Of a stretch of DNA of 39,211 nt, positions 10,650 to 20,334 are shown in pieces. Position 1 is the stretch's first letter, and every line of letters starts with the position of its first letter. The translations under genes were made by a program, and so were the position numbers. The stretch spans positions 6,606-45,816 of the forward strand of contig JAKCWW010002739.1 in NCBI GenBank assembly GCA_026260175.1, in the 5' to 3' direction. The stretch is from Reticulitermes lucifugus. Taxonomy: Eukaryota > Arthropoda > Insecta > Blattodea > Rhinotermitidae. The notes below the pieces were generated by a model. That model was not told where the DNA came from. It was given only the letters and a program-made list of their open reading frames with translations, and did no database searches.

Positions 10650-11633
10650 AAAACCCGGAAGCACTAGATAGCACACTATGGAGAACTCGCTTTGGAAGAG
10701 GCTACGGACCTCTCGTAAAACAGACTACAGAATGAATGAATGAAACACAGTCGTTATCCAGTGGGATTTAGACTGAGTTCTAAAAGACTTTTATAGATTG
10801 TATTACAACTTGCAATTTCACCTGTGTTTGGCATAAAATTTATGTATATGGTTCATTAACAATTGGTTGTGTATTAATAAGTATAATCTATATATATTAG
10901 TTTTGTGCTGAATACAGACAAAGTTGCAACTTCACACAGACATTCTTCCTTTAAAGAATTGAGGGCTGAGTGTAATGCAGGAATCCTGGATTTACTGATA
11001 AGTCCTTATTCCTTCTTAATTTCAGCACGAGGCCAAGGGGGTTCTTATAAAAGTAAGGCTGAAAGTTTGTTTTATGAATTTACCCAGTCTAAATCTGCAC
11101 TGGCCAACGCATGTTGTCACTGATCAGCTCAAAGTACTCTCAAATGGCATGCAAATTTATTGAAAGCAAATTTCATCAAAAATCTTCAGCTGAATAACTT
11201 AGATAGGTCTGGAGAAACAATTAAACTTATGTAGTAAGACAATAAACTGAATAGAAAGAACAATATACATCAGCGGTACTGCTCTGTGAAGAATGTTTCG
11301 TGAAGGTGTATACTATAACATCGACTCGAGCTCACTTACTGCTGCTGTCTCCTACTTTGTACACAACTGCTTCCTAACACACATGAAGACAGAAGAATAA
11401 ACCATATAGATAACCTCGGTATATATATATTGCAAGAGGAAGTTTTCGTAGTTTTCTGTATGTTCTCTAAAAACATTTCGAGATATTTCTTCGAATACTT
11501 CAGAGGTGCTCAAATTTTTCAAAAATCTAGAAGCTATTTCAAACTTCTAGTCGCCAGAAGAGTGGAATGAAGCAGTTTCCCTAGTGAGAACAGAAAAATA
11601 TTAGGCGCCACCGTACAAACGTTTGGGGAAAAC
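10650..11633. other. unassigned stretch
   Basis: Nothing recognised; a plus-strand open frame of 72 codons (10,905-11,123) has no familiar signature. Confidence 0.3.
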
Positions 11634-11904
11634 TGTGGCGCAGTTGGTTAGGGTTCGATTTCCGATGGTGTTATTTGAATTTTTCATTGATATAATCCTT
11701 CCGGCCGCACTATGGTCCTGGGGTCAACTCAGCCTCTAACAGAAACGAGTACCAGGAATATTTTCTGGGAGGTAAAGGCGGCCGTAGCTTAGGACTGACA
11801 ACTTTACCACCTTCATGTACCGATTGTCTGGAAATCTGAGAGCCTCAACCTCCTGGAGCCCTCAGGACTTGTCCAGGCCCATACAGGGATTGCTTTACCT
11901 TACA
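11634..11904 (+). mobile_element. SINE-D, tRNA-derived
   Basis: The A-box-like TGTGGCGCAGTTGGTTAGG is followed at once by GGTTCGATTTCC, a B-box match; the usual 30-bp spacer is shortened, so the promoter is deleted inside. The body has ATGGTCCTGGGGTCAACTC, a GGAGGTAAAGGCGGCCGTAG block and a TGCTTTACCTTA end. It is the only copy here. Confidence 0.65.
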
Positions 11905-12187
11905 AAATTTGGTCGCCGTGCCGATCTGGCGCCAGGGATTTGTGCACTGCTGCATTAGGTCAGACATCCTTCTACTCACTATTAATGTTTTATCTTCCTA
12001 CCTTATTCAACAGTATATAGCCTTTGCGGCTGAAATAGAATCGTTGAATAATCTCAGCGTGAAGAATATCCTTGCATAATGCTACGTTATGGGTTATGTC
12101 TCCGTATGATTTTGTGGAAATTTATCACGGTTTTTGGCGAAAGTTATGCTAATGTTCGTGACAAATTTCCAACAGACTACATTAGAG

Positions 12188-12480
12188 CCGTGGGCCGGGA
12201 TAGCGTAGTCGGTATAGCGACTCGCTACGAGCTGGACGGTCCGGGGATCNNNNNNNNNNNNNNNNNNNNNNNNNNNNNNCCGTCCAGACCGGCCCTGGGG
12301 CCCACCCAGCCACCTGTACAATGGGTACCGGGTCATTCCCGGGGGTAAAGCGGCCGGAGCGTGGCTTTGACCACCCACCCCACCTAGCGCCGAGGTTAAA
12401 GAAAGAGTAGAGCTATACCTCTGCTCCCCCTCTGGGCCTTCATGGACTGTGTTAGGGTGAACTTTACCTTTACCTTTACA
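12188..12480 (+). mobile_element. SINE-C reference copy with N gap
   Basis: The head TGGGCCGGGATAGCGTAGTC starts an A-box region. GACGGTCCGGGGATC runs into 30 N, which hide the B-box. After the gap come CCGTCCAGACCGGCCCTGGG, a GGTACCGGGTCATTCCC block, a GAGCGTGGCTTTGACC block and a (CTTTAC)n tail (about 12,460-12,480). It is the best-preserved SINE-C and aligns with the inverted copy at 33,480-33,713. Confidence 0.85.
12250..12279. other. 30-base assembly gap
   Basis: A run of 30 N inside SINE-C, probably a local assembly failure over a repeat. Confidence 0.99.
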
Positions 12481-12784
12481 CCTGAATAGAGCGCGCCTCA
12501 CAGTCAGCTGTCATGAGAAGCTGAAATTTCACACACAATACACATTAATGAGTATTCGACAAGAATAGCATTTGAATGAGGATGGACTGAAACAGGGTGG
12601 AATCTGCTGTCTGACTTTATGACCACTGTAACGTACTTTTAGCTTTCTTAGAAAGCGAACATCCTGGGACAGATAATGTAATTTTTTCCGCAATTTAAAA
12701 CAGATGCTCTGTAGTGTATGTGTGTGTGTTTTTGTGTTATATTGGCGCTTTCAAATTCCAACATTTTAGAGCATCGGTGATTTA

Positions 12785-12998
12785 TGAATGAAGGAGTATG
12801 GATGGAGCGGTGGTGGAATGATACCCATAAGGGGAAACCACAGTACCCTGAGAAAAATCTCCACTAATGCCAATATGCCAAGCACAAATCCCACATGGTC
12901 TGGCCAGGGTTTGAATCCGGTCATCCGCGGTGAGAGGTCGCCAACTAACCGTCTGATGTACGATAAAGCCAGCGGCCCGGTGACTATATTCATATCCG
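12785..12998 (-). mobile_element. SINE-B copy 3, minus strand
   Basis: Read on the minus strand, GACGGTTAGTTGGCGACC, CTCACCGCGGATGACC and GGATTCAAACCCTGGCC (B-box-like) match copy 1 at 5,465. A GTGGGATTTGTGCTTGG block follows. It is older than the other copies and lacks the 3' third. Confidence 0.7.
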
Positions 12999-13064
12999 AG
13001 TTATCCCACGGCGGTGACGGTGGAGATTGCAGTTTTCTAGGATGTGATGAGTGTAGTATGGTAG

Positions 13065-13105
13065 AAAATTATCGACGTTTCGGTAAAATCTGCCGTTTTT
13101 ATTAT
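13065..13105 (-). mobile_element. hammerhead-like fossil
   Basis: Minus strand: ACGGCAGATTTTACCGAAAC followed by GTCGATAA. GAAACGTC survives and the box is lost. Confidence 0.4.
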
Positions 13106-13177
13106 CAAGTCCTTTGTATGTAGGTCTACCTTCAAGGTGCAGGTAACAATGTACACTGAGCACGTCTGTGAAAAGTG

Positions 13178-13222
13178 ACTCCCTGATGATGGCTACGATG
13201 TTTAGCCGAAACATGTAGGAGT
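13178..13222 (+). ncRNA. minimal hammerhead-ribozyme-like motif, strong
   Basis: Helix I ACTCC (13,178-13,182) pairs fully with GGAGT (13,218-13,222). CTGATGA (13,183-13,189) is a canonical box, followed by one extra T. Helix II GGCTA/TAGCC (13,191-13,195 and 13,203-13,207) is perfect with a CGATGTT loop. GAAA is 13,208-13,211. CATGTA gives a GTA cleavage triplet, permitted under the NUH rule. This is the most complete motif in the window. It has no mirrored arm; a decayed relative is at 13,065-13,105. Confidence 0.8.
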
Positions 13223-13327
13223 AAGAGGAATTATTGTGCAGTAGTTGGTAATAATAAAAAACTTATATGTAAAGAAACTGCACGAAAAATGTAGAATATG
13301 AAGTGTAGGTAACACATTTTCCCACAA

Positions 13328-13372
13328 TCTACACTGAAGATGGAGTCATAGATTCCCCCCAAAACATCGGTA
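13328..13372 (+). mobile_element. hammerhead-like fossil
   Basis: CTGAAGATGGAGTCATAG then CCCCCCAAAACATCGGTAAA: box intact, stem weak, GAAA changed to AAAA and the triplet to ATC. Confidence 0.4.
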
Positions 13373-13698
13373 AATTTCTACAAAACTACACGGCGTCACA
13401 TAAAAGAAGAATGTTATCTTCAACCATCTGCCTCATATCAGTTATTGTATTTGTCATTTCTGTCACAGAATTTTCACAAGAACTATGTCATATTTATGTG
13501 AAATGACACATTTAACAGTCATTCTACCTCACCTATTTCACAGAAGACATTCCTCCTCAGTTACAGAGACCAGTCTGTTAAAGCTCTTAGGTTAATAATC
13601 GCCTCTACTCTCAGAACAACACGAAACTCAAATACACTGTGTCGTCGAAACGCATACATTTTTTCTTAACGCAAGTAACTATAATACAAACTAGATAT

Positions 13699-13722
13699 AA
13701 CTAACTAACTAACTAACTAAAT
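13699..13722. repeat. (CTAA)n microsatellite
   Basis: Five to six CTAA units in a row. Confidence 0.8.
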
Positions 13723-13967
13723 GCAAGGAGCAGAGTTCTTTTTTAGAAGATAAAAGGTCGTGAGCTGCTCAAGAAGTTCCCCACATTTTATGGAACCCGA
13801 ATAATACCAAATATCTCTACAAGTTGAAAAGAAAGAAAACCCTACCTTGAATTTTAAATGAAACCGAAATAGCACAATCAATTTTCCATTTTCAAGGAGA
13901 GTCTGGATGTATGTCCACATTGTCCAGTTGGTAATGCAGAGAGTTACTCCTCTCGTTTCCTTCTGTA

Positions 13968-13969
13968 TT

Positions 13970-14000
<31 letters not shown>

Positions 14001-14034
14001 TTTATAGATATATACAGAGAGAGAGTGTGTGTAA
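13968..14034. repeat. compound (TA)n(GA)n(GT)n microsatellite
   Basis: TA run (about 13,970-13,988), GA runs (about 13,989-14,001 and 14,012-14,024), then GTGTGTGT. Confidence 0.9.
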
Positions 14035-14486
14035 GAGATGATTGTTTTGTTTTGCTCCTTCACCGTCTGTTCCTTTCATCTCTCCCTCTTTGGAATGTCT
14101 CTCTGTGCCTTCTATTGGTCTGTGTGTAACTTGTTTGTTAAGACAAACGATTGTCGCCATGAATTTATCTTTTCTTTCATTCAGTCCTTTGTTTCTACAC
14201 CGCCGAATTCAGTGATTTATTTCTCCGCACAAACTTGCTTGGTTTCCTTCTTGTCTCTGCTCTGTTGCACGCCTGCCTCTTAGGACTCTAGACAGAGTCT
14301 GCCGTACCGTGAAGTTAGAACACGCGATAATATTTCTATACTTAATTTTCCCTTCCCCATAGCTTTGTCTTCTGCTCTTCAAACTTTAGAAATAGAATCT
14401 TCTTATTCATGATCAGAACATAAATTTATAAGTGGCAGAATCTGGTGCAAATAGATTAAAATGTTAGCAAATATATGCTTTTAAAC

Positions 14487-16029
14487 TACGGTTTACAATA
14501 CCGGTCAAAATCTTAACACCGGTATTTCGGTAGTTTTAATTTATTAATTTAGTTTAATTTATGAAACCTGGTTACCGATATTAATACCTGTATTCCGCAA
14601 ACAAACATTTTTCTCAATAAATTTTGATGATATTTAGGTGCAAAGACGTGAGGAAAAAACAAGTAATTACTTGAATTCATGTTTTAAATTAAACTTTTAT
14701 TACAATAAGAAATGTTCTGACAAAAATTATTTGAAATACATTTATTCTAAAAACAAAAAAAATACATACCTATTGATACTGCAAATTTTAGTTATGTTTA
14801 AGCATCCACACTGCCTGTATGAATAAAGTGAGTTCTTAAGAAACATAAGCAACCAATAATGTTATCGTGTAAACGGGATCTAATTTTGGTACATGTTTGA
14901 TTAGCAGCAGAAAACGCCCTTTCGGATTCTATGCTGGATGGTGCTACTTTACTGAGATAGTCGTAGACGAGTTGCAGGTGTGCCCTCCTTAATCCCTCTT
15001 CTTCAAAAAATATTATATCCTTTCTAACCATATTTTCTAGGCTTTGAACTTTTTGACAGGAACAGTTAAGAGTCTTTCATTAATTGCGGACTCAGTTTTA
15101 TCTTTTAAAGGCTGTATCCCATTATAATCAGGCAATTTCTTATTTTGGAAAGAGTTTGCGGAACACTGATGTTCTGTTCCTTGTTGGTCTTCTAGGGAAG
15201 AATTGTGTTCATCGTTTTCTAAAGGAGAAAGACGTTTTATGAAGTGAAGTATAATCTCCACTATAGTATCTTTACTGAGTCTGGGAAATAATTCTCTGTC
15301 ATCTTATGTCTCGCTTTGCAAATACTGAAGAACCCGTGATAAGGTTTTAAGCCTCTGTGAAATACGGAGTTTCGATGCCGTATGCAATTTTGTAGCCATT
15401 TCTGAATTTTGATTGCCAACAGTTTTCATCATAAATTTTATGACAGCATCTGCAGTTAAAAGATTTGCTTCTTTTCGGCATAGTGCACCTACCCCTAACT
15501 TTACAGGCATTAGTGTAGATACAGCCGCAGATAATAAATTAAGTTCATCCTCACAGAAATTAATAATTGAATCTAAATCAATTAAAGCTTTCTGCACACC
15601 GTATCTCAACAACAAATCTTCCAAGCATGGGCAGTAAACTGTTCCATGTTATGACTCGCCTCATATATTGTTGTTATAGAACTACCTCGCGAACAGAAAA
15701 ATATTTTTAGATTTTTATAACACAACAATCTGTGAAATTATTCATTAACATGCAATATTTACTTTTTCTTTTGTATGCAACAAAGTGTCCAGTAAACCAG
15801 ATCTCAGTTTCATGACGTTTTCAGGTTCCCGTTACATTTGTATTGTGTATAACAATTTCTCAGTTGCAAATTAAATAATATTAATGATTTATTTTTGTCA
15901 ATTTTGTAACGTTTATTTAAATAAATTATAATTATTTTTTAAATTAGTATCGAAAGACCGGTATTTTTATATCAATACCAGTATTTGTATACCGGAAAAA
16001 ATCCCGGGATCACCGTATCGTAAGCCCTA
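14487..16029 (-). mobile_element. hAT DNA transposon, 1,543 bp, both ends and 8-bp TSD
   Basis: The left end TACGGTTTACAATACCGG and the inverted right end TAGGGCTTACGATACGG form imperfect terminal inverted repeats. The flanks carry a perfect 8-bp duplication TTTTAAAC (14,479-14,486 and 16,030-16,037), the length typical of hAT elements. Internally a minus-strand transposase remnant includes the C-terminal hAT dimerisation region. Near both ends are further ACCGGTATT-type repeats (14,517-14,527 and 15,957-15,968), possible subterminal transposase-binding sites. It lacks the transposase N-terminus and is internally deleted. Confidence 0.9.
14798..15665 (-). pseudogene. hAT transposase, C-terminal part, broken
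   Basis: hAT transposases cut and paste elements with short inverted ends. Three blocks lie in order. At 15,665-15,626 is a WNSLLPMLG block (the RWNS-type motif just before the C-terminal half). At 15,624-15,037 is a helical block with ALCRKEANLLTADAVIKF and FPRLSKDTIVEIILHF. At 15,031-14,798 is the dimerisation domain with SSIESERAFSAAN, KIRSRL and LCFLRTHF. The first two are one frameshift apart at about 15,625. The second carries an in-frame TAA at 15,304-15,306. The third is in another frame. The BED finger and the first catalytic acid region are missing. It cannot encode active enzyme. Confidence 0.88.
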
Positions 16030-16267
16030 TTTTAAACTTGCCTTAACCCTCTAAAGAACACGTACGTGCTTTAACGCACAGAAGATCTTCGTCCTTACCA
16101 CACAGTGTTTGTGTGTTATTTTTTTTATTATTTTCTTACGCAACACTAACCAGTTAATCCTAGTCATCGAGACGGAATATGTTCTCTGTGAGGAAAGAAA
16201 AACAGAAGAATTGTGTGTCATTTCCTTTCGAAAAGTTTCTTCGCCTGGGGCGAAATCGATTACGCCT

Positions 16268-16524
16268 GCCTACCCAGTGGCCGCGCGGTCTAAGGCCTTG
16301 ATCTGCGGCCGCTCGCTTGCTGAGCTTGCGGGTTCGAATCGCGCTGGGGGCATGGATGTCTGTCTCTTGTGAGTGTTGTGTGTTGTTAGGTAGAGGTTTC
16401 TGTGTCGGGCTGGTCACTCGTCCAGAGGAGTCCTACCGAATGTGGTGTGTCTGAGTGTAATCGTGAAACATCGAAAATGAAGAGGCCCTGGCCCACTAGG
16501 GGCTGTTGCGCCATGGAAAAAATA
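16268..16524 (+). mobile_element. SINE-A, full length, second tail subfamily
   Basis: The tRNA-like head CCCAGTGGCCGCGCGGTC then TAAGGC (A-box) and GCGGGTTCGAATCGCGC (B-box) resembles a class II tRNA, closest to tRNA-Leu (GTGGCCGAGCGGTCTAAGGC type). The body GGCATGGATGTCTGTCTC and GTCCAGAGGAGTCCTACCG is shared by all SINE-A copies. The tail GAGGCCCTGGCCCACTAGG defines the second subfamily, followed by an A-rich end. Confidence 0.88.
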
Positions 16525-16597
16525 ATTTACACCCATAAAAGTTATACATATGTGCAGTACATACATAGGTACGTGTATATATATACATATACATGTA

Positions 16598-16782
16598 AAG
16601 TCGAACTCGGTTATAACGTCATGACAGGAACTGAATATTTTGTGTCGTTATAAACGAGTGTCATTATAACCGAGTAGTACAATGTTACGTTTAACACTGT
16701 GGAATTAATTTGTACCAAAGAATATCTGACGCTATAAACGAGGTGTGGCATAAACCGATGTCGTTATAACCGGGTTCTACTG
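16598..16782 (+). mobile_element. 185-bp MITE copy 1, TA-flanked
   Basis: Ends AAGTCGAACTCGGTTATAAC and the inverted CAGTAGAACCCGGTTATAAC are terminal inverted repeats. TA flanks on both sides (16,596-16,597 and 16,783-16,784) suggest a Tc1/mariner or pogo-type TA target. GTCGTTATAA motifs recur inside. It is exactly the length of the copy at 22,290-22,474, in opposite orientation. No coding sequence. Confidence 0.85.
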
Positions 16783-16784
16783 TA

Positions 16785-17470
16785 TATGAGTACAAACCTA
16801 AAGCGAAACCTCGATTTAGCTCTGTGTGTCTAGGGTGGCGGTAAATCGAAATACTTCCCAAAACTTTACGTCAATGTGATATGATAATTTATTTTGCTCG
16901 AAGACCTCCTGCAGGATTCGAAAAGAGAATTGTCAACTGAAATTCTTGATTGCATTGTGACAGTCGTCTTACCCGTTTAATTTCAGACGGTCGGTCAAAA
17001 GTCAAAAGCGTCAGGACAAGTATAATACGTACTATAATACAAAGTACATTCTGCATGTACAGATTTGCGGATTTACAGTTTGCCTTGCCTTATAAAAGAG
17101 TGTACACCACCACCTCAGTTGCCTTCACTTTTACTTAATCTTCCTTAAAATATTTATGTTTTGCAGGATCGGAGTTCATGCTTGGCATTATGTACCAGGT
17201 TAAAACACTATCATAACACGCGATTCTCCCTTCGCCACTTTCATAGGCTCAAATATTCTTCGTACACAATGATAAAAAAATCTCGACGAGAAATTTACCT
17301 GTGTAATATGGGACATGCAAACAATGAAAGTGGTGTAATGTGGTGGTATATTGGACAGTATATAATGCTTAATGGCACATTTGTATCGGCAAGTTTCGGT
17401 GAATGGCGGCTAGCGGTTGTGGCGCTATACCGAGGGTTTCCCGATTCTTATGTAATGAGGAATTCCTGTT
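16785..17470. other. unassigned stretch
   Basis: A plus-strand open frame of 111 codons (17,161-17,496) has no recognisable motif. Nothing else was seen. Confidence 0.3.
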
Positions 17471-17474
17471 CACA

Positions 17475-18015
17475 GATTTCCATGGGCGCTAAGTGAGGCT
17501 GCCGCTATGTAGGGGGGCGCTAAATTGGTGTTTGTGTAATCTTGTATATGAAAATTTTCGCTGGAATTATTGTTGTATTTTCAAAATTTCTCCTACAATA
17601 GTTTCGGTACATATTCGAGGATCATTAATTCTGTTAGGTATTCAACACTGAAATTAATTTATTAGTATTGCTGGAAATAATTACTTTGTTTTACAAGCAT
17701 TGAAACTAATTATTTTATTGAAAGGTATTTTGTTAGCAGGAAAAATGCGAAAAGCTTGTACAAAGAATGCAGAGGAACGGATTGCCAGCATGAGTACTGT
17801 GCAATGTACTCAATGGGGAATCCTAGACAGAGATGGAAAGGTGCTGATGACGGAATCTTTGAAAGCCTTCAAATAAAATTACTGCAAGGGAAGAGAAAAA
17901 GGAGAGGAAGAAGAACAAACAACTGACAGATCATACACTTCCTTGCAGTAGCTCTAACGACTATTTAAACATAGACTCCAATTAGTACCACCCTCACGTA
18001 GCGCCCATGAAAGTC
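17475..18015. repeat. 541-bp segment bounded by 27-bp imperfect inverted repeats
   Basis: 17,475-17,501 and the reverse complement of 17,989-18,015 agree at about 23 of 27 positions, sharing CATGGGCGCTA and GTGAGG. It may be a DNA element, but no target duplication or transposase was found. A weak GAAAC hammerhead-like trace (minus, about 17,598-17,630) lies inside. Confidence 0.4.
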
Positions 18016-19301
18016 TACGTAAAGAAATTATCATAGAATATTTAAATTGGCCGACATCCTCGATATATCGTCAACATCTATATTTCGCCAAAAATTGCCT
18101 CGAGCGAGCAAATGTGGTGTTATTGGGGTGTCACTATGTGTATATTAAATATTATATCGTTGCCAAAGCTAACGTGTAAGAATCGCAGTGTAATGGAAAA
18201 GTTCGAGGGTTACAACTGTTACCTTCTTTAACCCCTGTTTTTGTCTATTTTTTCTTTCTAAACGCTCAGTAGGAGTAATTTTACAATTAATTAGTTATTC
18301 GTGACTCTATACTTTCCGATACAGAAAGCTTTCTCTTTAATCCAGTTTCGCATTGCCTTCTTTTTGACGTAACTTGTGTACCCGACCGACTGAATGCTAT
18401 TTACACCCCTGAAAGTGCCGAACTGTTTACCGGATGGGGAGCACAGGAACGAAATGTCAGTTACCGCTATCATCACTAGTTGTGCCAACAATAGCTGTAC
18501 AAATACAGGGACATTTAGTAACAAAACAAAGTGTGTCAACAAGAATGTAGAAGGAAATAAACCACAAGGGAGAATATTGCAACTGTTAATGTTTGTGCAT
18601 TGTAAAGTTTGGATGAGTATATTTCTGCTCCATCTGATAGGCATCGGCTAGTGTTGTTTGTGTGTTCTGTGTGTAAGTATACCAGGTTTGTGCCGAGTGC
18701 GTTTTATTGGTCTGAAATAGCAGGAAGTTGCAAGTCAAACAGGTGTAACCACAGTTGTGCCACTTTCATGGAAATACTTGTTAGTCGCGACATCGTTTCC
18801 TGTAATTTTGCTGCACACGGACATTTACATTGGCCTGCAGCGTCCACTCAAGTCTGCCGCCGTTATTAGAGAGCAGATTTCTGTAGCTGTAAATTCTGCA
18901 TTTATATATGAGATGTGTCTGCCAAATGTCAGGCAATTTTTTTGTGCCTTAGCAACGAAAAATTGTAAAAATGGGCCCTTTCTTTCGCTTATTTGAGTAT
19001 CTGCATTTGATAACGTGAAAGACACGGAGATGACTGTAATGCAGTTTGGTGTTGGAGAATTCGACTTCGTTAAGTTACGTAGACAACCAATGTTTGTTAA
19101 AATCGGACAACAATAGTGGGCACTTTATAAGAAAACCCTCACGCGTATCTGCTTGTATCTCAAGCGGAATTGCCTAATATTTGTTAAAGAAAAAAGCTTA
19201 GAATGAAATATTTGAAAGGAATGGAGTATATATTTTATATCCAGTAGATCATACCTTGCGTTTCGGCTTTCGAGAAAAAGTACTGATGTAATATGTATAA
19301 G
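18016..19301. other. unassigned stretch
   Basis: Overlapping open frames of 66 to 117 codons on both strands (18,291-19,025) show no known domain. The coincidence of frames on both strands suggests low stop density by chance. Confidence 0.3.
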
Positions 19302-19586
19302 GGCCGTGCCATGGCTCAGGCGGTTAGTCGCCGGCCTCCCACCGCGGAGGCCCGGGTTAGTCCATGTAGGATTTGTGGTGGACAAAGTGGCACTGAGACA
19401 GGTTTTTCCCCCGAGTACTTCGGTTTTCCCCTGTCAATTTTATTCCACCGGTGATCCATTACTTGGAAAAATGAAAGAAAAAACTGATCAACTTTCTCTT
19501 CATCTTTATCACAGGGTTGCACAATAAGCCTTATGGCTGCGGTGCGTCCGTAGCATCTGCTGCGGAGCCCTTCTCCTAAAAAAACA
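19302..19586 (+). mobile_element. SINE-B copy 2 with B-box deleted
   Basis: Nearly identical in layout to copy 1 (5,465-5,760): GGCCGTGCCATGGCTCAGGC, CGCCGGCCTCCCACCGCGG, then GGCCCGGGTTAGTCCATG where copy 1 has GGTTTGATCCCAGGCCAGTC. About 14 bases including the B-box core are missing. The rest continues normally to CCCTTCTCC and an A-run. Confidence 0.88.
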
Positions 19587-19654
19587 TGTATAAAGTCACA
19601 TTCTAAAAATATTTATTCATTTAAAAATATGGTCTCATGGAATGTCACGTCGTG

Positions 19655-19775
19655 TACACCAGCAGAAAGTCTCCGCCTTTTCGGCGAATTGCTGCCTTCT
19701 TCTTCAGGGTGATAATTCTGATTCGCTGAAGACTGGTGCGACGTGTTGCTCCTAAACGGTCGTAAATGTCCACCA
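19655..19775. mobile_element. decayed opposed hammerhead-like pair
   Basis: Minus arm: CTGAAGAAGAAGGCAGCAAT then TCGCCGAAAAGGCGGAG. Plus arm: CTGAAGACTGGTGCGACG then TAAACGGTCGTAAATGTCC. The two boxes face away from a short centre near 19,710-19,722, as in the foldback elements. Both cores carry changes. Confidence 0.4.
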
Positions 19776-20023
19776 AACTGTACGGCGTTATAAAGAATTG
19801 CTTAATGTATATAATACTTTCTGGATATCTTAACCTACACAAAAGCTTTAAAATCTGCAATAGAATGTCGTTTTGCAAAATACGCGCAATAAAATAGCAG
19901 GGAAAACTAGTCGCAGGTGGACTGATACAAAATGGTGGATCTTTAAGGGCTTTTAATAAATAATACGTATACACGGTCAAACATAGCTTTTTATTTTTTG
20001 TAAACAACTTGTCACATTACCTC

Positions 20024-20068
20024 TAGCAACACGTTTCGGCTTGAATTAGTCATCCTCCGTCTAAACTA
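20024..20068 (-). mobile_element. hammerhead-like fossil (GAGGATGA variant)
   Basis: Minus strand: GGAGGATGACTAATTCAAG then CCGAAACGTGTTGC. GAAACGTG follows a stem-like segment. It lies just upstream of the family-B unit. Confidence 0.4.
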
Positions 20069-20159
20069 CCTTCCAAGTGGTGAAAGTGTGTTCATATAGA
20101 ACGATCTATCCTAACGAAGAAATCTTTCTAAAAGATTCAATTCAAGTACTTCATTAAGC

Positions 20160-20330
20160 TCAAGTTTTCTTCTTGGACTTCTTGGCACTTGAAGATGGGA
20201 CCGATAGGTTGTCCCAAAACGTCGGTACAGAATCACAACTCAACACCAAGTAATATCCCAGAAGACCGCAGATCCCATGTACATTGTGGCGGAAGCCTGA
20301 AATCACGCAAATTTAGAACGTTTGGTAGGT
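20160..20330 (+). mobile_element. family-B foldback, right arm
   Basis: The centre TTTTCTTCTTGGACTTCTTG is followed by CTTGAAGATGGGACC (box-like, helix II GGGAC), GTCCC, AAAACGTCGGTAC (GAAA changed to AAAA) and the downstream block TATCCCAGAAGACCGCAG, then GGCGGAAGCCTGAAATCACG. The downstream block recurs at 24,730-24,778. Confidence 0.6.
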
Positions 20331-20334
20331 CCGT

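Noticed and set aside
12094..12501. 135-codon minus-strand frame
   Set aside because: It is the antisense of SINE-C and crosses 30 N.
16268..16345. tRNA-Leu-like sequence (also at 23,860, 34,482 and inverted at 27,830 and 29,675)
   Set aside because: A- and B-boxes are present but the arms do not fold into a full tRNA and every copy continues into the same SINE body, so these are SINE heads and not tRNA genes.
17598..17630. Minus-strand GAAAC hammerhead-like trace
   Set aside because: Only the GAAAC part and a possible stem are present; no CUGANGA box, so not counted as a motif.
18291..19025. Cluster of open frames of 66-117 codons on both strands
   Set aside because: No domain, no codon signature and both strands equally open; no support as genes.
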